DNA of 6,041 nucleotides from Alphaproteobacteria bacterium (GTDB lineage: Bacteria; Pseudomonadota; Alphaproteobacteria; Micavibrionales; UBA1664): the NCBI GenBank assembly GCA_002401195.1, contig NVSI01000003.1, forward strand, positions 19,153-25,193, read 5' to 3'. The notes below the pieces were generated by a model. It saw only the letters and a program-made list of their open reading frames with translations. It ran no database searches and was not told the DNA's origin. The position numbers and the translations under genes were made by a program. Of the stretch, positions 1-5,262 are shown piece after piece (position 1 is the first letter of the stretch; each line of letters starts with the position of its first letter).

Positions 1-573
1 GCATTATGCTTGATCGTTGAAATACAGCGTGATGTTCTGGGCGACGAGACCACGGATAACTTTTTTAAACGTCTTTGCGAATTTCGCGATTTTTATTCTC
101 TTTATCCAAATGGGTATATTGCGGAACCTCGCCTGACGAACCTTGTTCATGAATTATCGATTCAAAAAGACAGGTATCCTTTGGACGCTGCATTTAATTA
201 TTTGATGATTGAGTGCGAAAAAAGTAAAATACAAGGCTTTCGTCCGAATGTTCCTTTCCGAAAATTATTGTCCGAGGCGACAAACACATCAGAAGGCATC
301 CTCTTGTTTCAAGAATGGTGCAAAACGGATACGGTTGATGGTGTTTTTTCAGGGGTGAAAGGGGAAATGTTACGTGAAGGCGTGACATGTGTTGCGAAAC
401 AATTTTCCAGAGAGTTTGTCCAAGAATTCATTAAAATTTCAAGAGCTTCCATTAATTTAAACACCATGAATGCATTTGCGCGGCAGGGAATTCGTTCAGA
501 GAAATATCAATTGGAAGCCCGCGGGTTGAAAAATAATTTACGCCTTGTTGTGTCGGCGCCATCCGTTAAATAG
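1..573 (+). CDS. Hypothetical protein, probably 5'-truncated by the window edge
   Basis: I do not recognise this protein. The frame is open from the first base, so the gene may begin outside the window; the only in-window start near the edge is TTG at 10, which would give 187 residues, and no ribosome-binding site can be judged there. The visible protein is soluble-looking and probably mostly helical, with mixed charged and hydrophobic residues. It has no signal peptide, membrane segment or metal-binding cysteine cluster (cysteines are scattered). Its tail is basic (ARQGIRSEKYQLEARGLKNN, then LRLVVSAPSVK) and the stop TAG is at 571-573. It converges on the YihY/BrkB-family gene, and their ends overlap by 8 bp. 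Base composition matches the genes to its right, so it looks native to the left part of the window. That it is a real gene rests on its length, protein-like composition and fit with its neighbour. Its function is unknown. Confidence 0.7.
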   Translation, partial: ALCLIVEIQRDVLGDETTDNFFKRLCEFRDFYSLYPNGYIAEPRLTNLVHELSIQKDRYPLDAAFNYLMIECEKSKIQGFRPNVPFRKLLSEATNTSEGILLFQEWCKTDTVDGVFSGVKGEMLREGVTCVAKQFSREFVQEFIKISRASINLNTMNAFARQGIRSEKYQLEARGLKNNLRLVVSAPSVK

Positions 574-590
574 GGTCTTTTTTAACGGAT
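561..590. repeat. Perfect 10-bp inverted repeat over two convergent stop codons; possible bidirectional terminator
   Basis: ATCCGTTAAA at 561-570 is exactly complementary to TTTAACGGAT at 581-590, with a 10-base spacer that includes the plus-strand TAG (571-573). The minus-strand TAA lies at 566-568, inside the left arm. Transcripts from either side would form the same stem, which fits a shared terminator for converging genes. Against this, the stem is AT-rich and no T-tract follows it on either strand; the run of T at 578-583 lies in the loop and inner edge of the right arm. Both genes end by encoding the tripeptide SVK from the two arms, a direct result of the symmetry. The repeat itself is certain; its function as a terminator is inferred. 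Confidence 0.5.
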
Positions 591-1441
591 CGACCGGCCA
601 AAATTTTTGTATAATTTGCACCCAGCAATAATATATTACATGAATAAAATACCCAAATCATGATGAGGACAAGGAACCCTGTTGCACCAAAGGCGGAGTC
701 AGGTTTTATTTGGCTGAAATAATATTGCAAGGCGGATTCCCCTAATTTAAACATCATGGCTGATAAAAGACCGCCGGCAAGGCAGTATTTAAATTTCGTG
801 CGGGCATCAGGCATGACGGAAAAAATAATCGTGAAAAGAAGCGTGATAATTGACCAAGAGATCAAGATGTTGAGGCTCAGCACCAATTCTAAAAATATGG
901 CCGGGATATAGGATGATAGCCACGTCGCAATGGCGGTTAAGGCGGTCGTGATGGTCAAAGACATCATCAAAAGAAAGCCAATCACGACAATCATGCTGAG
1001 TGAGATCAGGCGCATTTTTAAATATTTAATATAGCTTTTTGTCTTTTTGTTTTTGATGCCCCAAATAACGTTTAAAGACCGTTGCAGTTGCATAAATACA
1101 CCTGTGGCGGCCAAAAACAGGGTCATAAATCCGACAAGGATCATAAGCGGGTCGTCGCCGATTATTTTTGTTCTCTCAACGATTATTTGTATGTTTTCTG
1201 CGGCGTTTGCGCCAAAGGTCTCGGTGATCGTGTGGCTTATTTCCGCCTCAATGACATTTTTTTTCAAGAACAAACCTGTGAAACCCACAATTAAAATGAG
1301 TAATCCAGGTAGGGAAAAAATAGCGTAATAAGATGTCGCAGCGCTTTGTGTTAAGGGGTCGTTTGCAATCCATTGTTTGAATGTTTTGGCAATGTCGCGG
1401 GTAAAGGCGTAACGGTTAATTGTTTCTGTTATCTGTTTCAT
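566..1441 (-). CDS. YihY/virulence factor BrkB family inner-membrane protein
   Basis: This is a 291-residue polytopic membrane protein of the YihY/BrkB family (PF03631), whose members were once mislabelled ribonuclease BN. The biochemical function is not settled; Bordetella BrkB was linked to serum resistance. About six membrane segments can be seen: residues ~38-59, 97-118, 145-168, 180-208, 217-235 and 254-276. Family signatures are AATSYYAIFSLPGLL near residues 34-48, LNVIWGIKNKK near 123-133, the PDAR turn at 211-214 after the fourth segment, SALQYYFSQI near 236-245, and the closing block GATGFLVLIMIWVFYSCN, then ILLLGANYTKI, at 252-280. Length is normal and the gene looks complete. ATG at 1439-1441 lies 4 bp after the helicase stop, with only a weak ribosome site (AACAAG), so translation is probably coupled and the two genes share a transcript. 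No enzymatic role should be assumed. Confidence 0.93.
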   Translation of the reverse strand: MKQITETINRYAFTRDIAKTFKQWIANDPLTQSAATSYYAIFSLPGLLILIVGFTGLFLKKNVIEAEISHTITETFGANAAENIQIIVERTKIIGDDPLMILVGFMTLFLAATGVFMQLQRSLNVIWGIKNKKTKSYIKYLKMRLISLSMIVVIGFLLMMSLTITTALTAIATWLSSYIPAIFLELVLSLNILISWSIITLLFTIIFSVMPDARTKFKYCLAGGLLSAMMFKLGESALQYYFSQIKPDSAFGATGFLVLIMIWVFYSCNILLLGANYTKILAGRSVKKDPI

Positions 1442-1445
1442 CTTG

Positions 1446-3590
1446 TTACACGGCCTCTACAAAATTTTCTAAAACGCGTTTGCGGCCGGCGCGATCAAAA
1501 ACAATATCCAGCTTGTTCCCATCAATGTTAATGATTTTTCCATACCCGAATGTCCCGTGCTGTACGCGTCCGCCAAGGGCAAATCCATTGGCCGTTTCTT
1601 GGGTTTGAATAAACGTACGCGGCGCAGGTTTGTGTCCTGAGCTGTCCCAATGGTTGGATCGTGCCTGTACGTCACTGCTTGTTTCAATCACATCTTCGGG
1701 TAATTCACCGATAAACCGAGATGGGATGTTGTTGACCCAATTCCCGTATGTGCGCCTGTTGGCGGCGTGTGTAATCATCGCCTTTTCACGGGCGCGCGTG
1801 ATTCCAACATAGGCAAGGCGGCGTTCTTCTTCTAGGCCATTTTGACCGTTTTCATCGAGGGTGCGTTGAGAGGGGAATAACCCTTCCTCCCACCCTGTTA
1901 AGAATACGCAATCAAATTCCAACCCTTTCGCGCCGTGAAAGGTCATGATTGTAATTTTATCTTGCGTATCGTTATTTTGGGCGTCCATAACAAGGGCGAC
2001 ATGTTCCAAAAATTCAGGCAGAGATTCATATTCCGCCATGGCGGAGACAAGCTCGCGTAAGTTCTCCAATCGGCCTTCGGATTCGATGGATTTATCGGCC
2101 TTCCACATGCCGATATAACCGCTTTCTTTTAAAATTAAGTCGGCTAATTCCGCGTGCGGCGTTGAAGGGATGGCGTCGCGCCATTTTTGAAAATCATCCA
2201 TTAATGTACGCAAGGTGGCGCGTTGTTTTGGTTTTAATTCATCCGTCTCGCATAGTTGTAAAATAGCATCAGATAAAGATATATTGAGTGTACGTGCGTG
2301 GGCGTACAGGCGTTCAATCGTTGTGTTTCCAAGGCCGCGTTTGGGCGTGTTGATCACGCGTTCAAGGGCCAAGTCATCATGGGGTTGCGCCGTGACCCGT
2401 AAATAGGCCAAGGCGTCGCGGACTTCCATCCGTTCATAAAATCGTGGACCACCAACAACGCGGTAAGGGAGGCCAAGTGTCATAAAGCGTTCTTCGAATT
2501 CGCGCATTTGAAACCCAGCGCGCACAAGAACGGCGATTTCTTTGTTTGAAATTTTTTGACGCTGGAGCTGCTCTATATGTTCACCAACCCATCGGGCCTC
2601 GGACGCGCCATCCCATAACCCGTGGACGATCACTTTGTCCCCGATTCCTTTGGTGGATTTTAATGTTTTCCCAAGACGGTTGCTGTTATTCGCAATCACG
2701 CCATCGGCCGCCGTCAGGATGTTTTGTGTGGATCGGTAATTATCCTCAAGACGAATAATTTTTGCGCCTTCAAAATCTTTTTCGAACCTCAAAATATTCT
2801 CAACTTCGGCGCCGCGCCACCCGTAAATGGATTGATCATCATCCCCAACAACACAGATGTTTTGAGATTTTTTGGCCAAAAGGCGGAGCCATAAATATTG
2901 CGCGACGTTTGTATCTTGGTATTCATCAACCATGATGTAACGGAATCGACGATGATATTGTTCCAAAATATCCGCATGAAGAGGATTTTGAAAAATCACG
3001 ATCATATGAAGGAGAAGGTCACCAAAGTCACACGCGTTCAGGGTTTGGAGGCGCGATTGATAGTTTTTGTATATCTGGATGGCCTTGCCATTGGCGACGA
3101 GCCCGGCCTCTTCTGCGGTGACTTTATCGGGCGTGAGGCCACGGTCTTTCCATCGGTCAATCAATCCACGCACCAGTTTTGGCGGTGTCTTTTTAATATC
3201 TATATTGGCGTTTTCCATGAGTTGTTTCACAAGACGCACTGAATCATCAGGGTCAATAATCGTGTAATTGGATGAAAGGCCGACTAAATCAGCGTGTTGA
3301 CGAAGCATGCGCCCCGCAAGTGCGTGAAACGTGCCGAGCCACCATCCTTCAACAGGTTGTCCGCCCATCAGGTTTGAAACACGTTCTCGCATTTCTATCG
3401 CGGCCTTGTTGGTGAAGGTCACAGATAAAATTTCGCCTGGCGTGGCCTTGTAAAGTGATAAAATATGCGCAAGGCGTGTTGTTAGAACGCGCGTTTTCCC
3501 CGTCCCCGCGCCAGCCAAAACCAACAAGGGCCCATCGGTGTGTTCCACGGCTTCACGTTGTGCAGGGTTGAGTGTTTCAAGATAATCCAT
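1446..3590 (-). CDS. uvrD: UvrD/PcrA/Rep-type superfamily 1 DNA helicase
   Basis: This is an ATP-dependent 3'-to-5' DNA helicase of 714 residues, a normal full length. In related bacteria it removes the excised strand in UvrABC repair, unwinds nicked DNA in MutL-directed mismatch repair and clears recombinase or stalled polymerase. All superfamily 1 motifs are present in order: Q motif LNPAQREAV (7-15), Walker A GAGTGKT (27-33), Ia VTFTNKAAIEM (57-67), Ib GTFHALAGRML (86-96), Walker B VDEYQDTN (221-228), III VVGDDDQSIYGWRGA (247-261), IV LEDNYRST (281-288), V TFHGAKGLEFD (550-560) with GWEEGLFPSQR (566-576), and VI ERRLAYVGITRAREK (589-603). After a variable linker, residues ~672-714 (GGRVQHGTFGYGKI, then FDRAGRKRVLENF) form the Tudor-like tail that binds RNA polymerase in PcrA/UvrD. 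ATG at 3588-3590 places the Q motif at the usual distance; the ribosome site is weak. The HGAKGLEFD variant of motif V is common in alphaproteobacteria. It is transcribed with the downstream membrane protein gene and away from xthA. Whether to call it uvrD or pcrA is a naming matter. Confidence 0.97.
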   Translation of the reverse strand: MDYLETLNPAQREAVEHTDGPLLVLAGAGTGKTRVLTTRLAHILSLYKATPGEILSVTFTNKAAIEMRERVSNLMGGQPVEGWWLGTFHALAGRMLRQHADLVGLSSNYTIIDPDDSVRLVKQLMENANIDIKKTPPKLVRGLIDRWKDRGLTPDKVTAEEAGLVANGKAIQIYKNYQSRLQTLNACDFGDLLLHMIVIFQNPLHADILEQYHRRFRYIMVDEYQDTNVAQYLWLRLLAKKSQNICVVGDDDQSIYGWRGAEVENILRFEKDFEGAKIIRLEDNYRSTQNILTAADGVIANNSNRLGKTLKSTKGIGDKVIVHGLWDGASEARWVGEHIEQLQRQKISNKEIAVLVRAGFQMREFEERFMTLGLPYRVVGGPRFYERMEVRDALAYLRVTAQPHDDLALERVINTPKRGLGNTTIERLYAHARTLNISLSDAILQLCETDELKPKQRATLRTLMDDFQKWRDAIPSTPHAELADLILKESGYIGMWKADKSIESEGRLENLRELVSAMAEYESLPEFLEHVALVMDAQNNDTQDKITIMTFHGAKGLEFDCVFLTGWEEGLFPSQRTLDENGQNGLEEERRLAYVGITRAREKAMITHAANRRTYGNWVNNIPSRFIGELPEDVIETSSDVQARSNHWDSSGHKPAPRTFIQTQETANGFALGGRVQHGTFGYGKIINIDGNKLDIVFDRAGRKRVLENFVEAV

Positions 3591-3604
3591 GAAGTCTTTT
3601 TATA

Positions 3605-3697
3605 CCGTCATTGCGAGGAGCGCAAGCGACGTGGCTATCCATTTTCGTGATTGCTAGCCTCTGGATTGCGTCGTTCTTTCAGTTCTCGCAATGGCGA
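3605..3697. repeat. Degenerate palindromic repeat (CATTGCGAG...CTCGCAATG type) between divergent genes
   Basis: The left arm begins CGTCATTGCGAGGAGCGCAA at 3606 and runs through GCGACGTGGCTATCCA to 3641. The right arm runs from TGGATTGCGTCG (3662-3673) to CTCGCAATGGCG (3685-3696). The outer 12 bases of the arms pair with one mismatch; the inner parts (GCGACG...ATCCA against TGGAT...CGTCG) pair imperfectly, and the centre (about 3642-3661) is a loop. This closely resembles a family of dispersed palindromes seen in many bacterial genomes, with core TCATTGCGAGGAGCGCAAGC and a GCAATCCA inner part, usually intergenic and multicopy. It fills most of the 131-bp space between the helicase and xthA starts, so it lies in both 5' leaders or promoter regions. 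The mismatches suggest an old copy. Only one copy is in the window; dispersal through the genome is inferred from resemblance. Confidence 0.7.
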
Positions 3698-3721
3698 AAA
3701 TAGTATGATATCGCTAGGGTC

Positions 3722-4510
3722 ATGAAAATAATGTCTTGGAATATTAACTCTGTTCGGCTTCGCGCTCCTATTGTTCTTAAGGTCATGGAGGAATGGCAAC
3801 CCGATATTATGTGCTTGCAAGAAACGAAATGCCCTGATGAGGCCTTTCCCTTTAAGGCGTTTAAAGATAGCGGGTACGAGCATATCCACATTAACGGAAT
3901 GAAGGCGTATAATGGGTTGGTGATTTTTAGTAAATTTCCATTCGAAGATGCGCAAATCCATACCCGAGTTGGGAAAGATGATTGCCGGCATTGTCATGTC
4001 CGCGTAAAGGGCATTGATATTCACAATTTGTATATTCCCGCGGGCGGAGACGAGCCTGATACGAGTGTGAATGAGAAATTCAAACATAAATTAGATTTCG
4101 TTGAGGAAATGACACAGTTTTTACCTGAGAATTATACAAAGGACGACAAGGTCGTGATCTTGGGTGATTTCAATATTGCCCCCCATGAACATGATGTATG
4201 GAGTAGTAAACAGTTGAAAAAAGTTATCTCGCATACAGGTATTGAACGCGAAATGATCGAAACCATGCGCGAAACGCTGAATTTTACGGATACGGCGCGT
4301 CACTTTGTGCCGATGGATGAAAAATCCTATAGCTGGTGGTCCTATCGGAATAAGGATTGGAAAAAATCAAATCGCGGTCGGCGCCTTGATCATATTTGGG
4401 TGAGCGAGCCTTTGAAATCAGGATTGCAGGCCTATGATGTGTTTTTGGATGCGCGGAATTGGGTTAAACCGTCCGATCATGCCCCCATTATGGTTGAGTT
4501 AGAGGGATAA
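3722..4510 (+). CDS. xthA: Exodeoxyribonuclease III (xthA, AP endonuclease)
   Basis: This is a magnesium-dependent exonuclease/AP endonuclease of the endonuclease-exonuclease-phosphatase fold. It cleaves 5' to abasic sites, trims blocked 3' ends and degrades double-stranded DNA 3' to 5' in base excision repair. At 262 residues it has the usual length. Catalytic residues can be placed: N7 in MSWNINS, E34 in CLQETKC, Y104 in HNLYIPAGGD, D149 and N151 in LGDFNIAP, D223 in RRLDHIW, and D252/H253 in PSDHAPIM. The SYSWWSYRNKDW block (202-213) and YIPAGGDEPD are typical of the alphaproteobacterial type. ATG at 3722 gives the family N-terminus MKIMSWN; a second ATG at 3731 would remove the first strand. 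AGGG at 3716-3719 is a possible but closely spaced ribosome site. TATGAT at 3704-3709 could be a -10 box but has no good -35. It diverges from the helicase gene, and its last 12 bp overlap the converging 139-residue gene. It appears complete and functional. Confidence 0.97.
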   Translation: MKIMSWNINSVRLRAPIVLKVMEEWQPDIMCLQETKCPDEAFPFKAFKDSGYEHIHINGMKAYNGLVIFSKFPFEDAQIHTRVGKDDCRHCHVRVKGIDIHNLYIPAGGDEPDTSVNEKFKHKLDFVEEMTQFLPENYTKDDKVVILGDFNIAPHEHDVWSSKQLKKVISHTGIEREMIETMRETLNFTDTARHFVPMDEKSYSWWSYRNKDWKKSNRGRRLDHIWVSEPLKSGLQAYDVFLDARNWVKPSDHAPIMVELEG

Positions 4511-4918
4511 AATTTTCTTGAGGTCAATGATATCCATGGGTTGGATATAAAAGTCAGCGGTCTTGCCTGTATAATCGGCAATTGCAAAGGCTGATTGTGG
4601 GGCAAGAGACTCATCAATTGGCCTTATAAGCACTTCAACTTGCGCGGCCTGAAGAAAGGCGTCTTTTGGAAATGTATCACGCCCAAAAACGTTGCTTGCA
4701 GTAAAAAAATTAAATTGGTCGTTATTTTTTTTCTCAAATTCGGTGACTCCAGGATCGAGCATTGATTGATGAAATTTAGGACGGCTATATGCGTTGATTT
4801 CGATAGAGCACGATGTTTTAAAGATTGCGCTGGTTGCAATGTAGAATGCTTGAGACGTTTTTGAAAACTGTTCATAGGTAATTGGTTTGATGGTGTTTTT
4901 AAGTTGAACGCGGCTCAT
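4499..4918 (-). CDS. Hypothetical protein, 139 residues
   Basis: I do not recognise this protein. It has 139 residues, no signal peptide and no membrane segment. It looks like a small mixed alpha/beta soluble protein: a helical N-terminus (TYEQFSKTSQAFYIATSAIF), a central polar stretch (TEFEKKNNDQF) and strand-like segments (AQVEVLIRPIDES, then FAIADYTGKTADFYIQP) before a short last helix (IIDLKKILSL). The one cysteine is at 37. The start ATG (4916-4918) follows an A-rich tract with AGAAAAAG as a weak ribosome site. A good sigma-70-like promoter lies just upstream (4952-4980), giving a leader of about 27 bases, so it is probably transcribed alone. Its 3' end overlaps xthA by 12 bp in convergent orientation. 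AT-rich composition fits the left part of the window. It is likely a lineage-restricted gene; a link to DNA repair cannot be inferred from convergent neighbours. Confidence 0.7.
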   Translation of the reverse strand: MSRVQLKNTIKPITYEQFSKTSQAFYIATSAIFKTSCSIEINAYSRPKFHQSMLDPGVTEFEKKNNDQFNFFTASNVFGRDTFPKDAFLQAAQVEVLIRPIDESLAPQSAFAIADYTGKTADFYIQPMDIIDLKKILSL

Positions 4919-4951
4919 GTTTTTCTTTTTCTAGTCGTTGCTTGATATGAC

Positions 4952-4980
4952 AATGTATTAAATTTTTCATATCGTGTCAA
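4952..4980 (-). promoter_or_regulatory. Sigma-70-like promoter for the 139-residue gene
   Basis: On the minus strand a consensus -35 box TTGACA (4975-4980) is followed, after exactly 17 bases, by TACATT (4952-4957), which matches the -10 consensus at 4 of 6 positions. The spacer is AT-rich. Transcription would start near 4945, about 27 bases before the ATG at 4918. The boxes overlap the end of the possible coding remnant upstream, so the downstream gene seems to have its own promoter. Seen by eye; not tested against a background model. Confidence 0.5.
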
Positions 4981-5195
4981 TGGCGCGCGAAAGGCCTTTG
5001 GGTAAAGGGTGTGCGATCATCTCATTTTTCCATTGTGTAATTGTTGTTTTCATCGTAGATTGATTGCATCCTTTCTCGTAAAGCGACTTGCCGTTTAGAA
5101 AATATAAAAACTGGCAATACGACAAAAGAATTTAATAGGGTGATGGGGTTATCGTAATCTCTTAACCGCCTGAGTTGAAAATGATTGTGCTGGCA
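4967..5195 (-). pseudogene. Possible 5'-truncated, frameshifted coding remnant
   Basis: One minus-strand frame is open from 5195 to TGA at 5022-5024 and reads like protein: RRLRDYDNPITLLNSF, then VVLPVFIFSKRQVALRERM, then QSIYDENNNYTMEK, 57 residues after the upstream in-frame TAG (5196-5198). It has no credible start near its left end; TTG at 5115-5117 and ATG at 5067-5069 are internal. A second frame continues as KNEMIAHPLPKGLSRAIDTI to TGA at 4967-4969, with its own ATG at 5051-5053 (28 residues). Removing one A from the AAAAA run at 5025-5029 would join the two into one protein ending YTMENEMIAHPLPKGL...AIDTI. This could be the tail of a gene cut near 5196, or two chance open frames in AT-rich DNA. 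I recognise no family. Confidence 0.27.
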
Positions 5196-5202
5196 CTATT
5201 AA
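5175..5202 (+). promoter_or_regulatory. Weak candidate promoter upstream of the rhomboid gene
   Basis: TTGAAA at 5175-5180 and TATTAA at 5197-5202 are separated by 16 bases and point toward the rhomboid ATG at 5263, giving a leader of about 50 bases. Such matches are common by chance in AT-rich DNA. If the join between the two compositional parts is an assembly artefact, this promoter has no meaning for the rhomboid. Confidence 0.18.
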
Positions 5203-5262
5203 TATGCTGATTTCACGTCATATTTATTCAAACGGGAATAACAATAAACGAACGATACCATC

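Larger units (their letters stand above)
4919..5262. other. 344-bp AT-rich intergenic stretch with the composition boundary
   Basis: No confident complete gene lies here. The left part carries the minus-strand promoter of the 139-residue gene. The middle (4967-5195) carries a possible frameshifted coding remnant on the minus strand. The right part (about 5196-5262) is a short AT-rich leader before the rhomboid ATG, with in-frame TAA at 5245-5247 and no recognisable ribosome site. Minor symmetries include the palindrome AAAGGCCTTT at 4990-4999 and a 7-bp stem GATATGA/TCATATC (4944-4950 with 4967-4973). No tRNA, attachment site or insertion-sequence end is evident. GC is about 32% at 5101-5160 and rises to 55% or more in counted stretches of the rhomboid gene. 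Confidence 0.6.

Noticed and set aside
2898..3242. 114-codon plus-strand open frame
   Set aside because: It is antisense to the helicase gene, whose motifs are all intact there.
3591..3610. TATAAA just upstream of the helicase start as a -10 box
   Set aside because: Only 8 bases separate it from the ATG and there is no good -35 at 16-18 bases, so it is too uncertain to list as a promoter.
3635..4087. 150-codon open frame on the minus strand
   Set aside because: It lies opposite the well-supported xthA gene and runs into the palindromic repeat; no protein family resemblance.
4990..4999. AAAGGCCTTT palindrome
   Set aside because: A single short palindrome with no second copy nearby and no T-tract; expected by chance at this scale.
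5191..5207. TGGCAC followed by TGC, resembling a sigma-54 promoter
   Set aside because: The GG and GC elements are 12 bases apart instead of the required 10, and the remaining positions match poorly.
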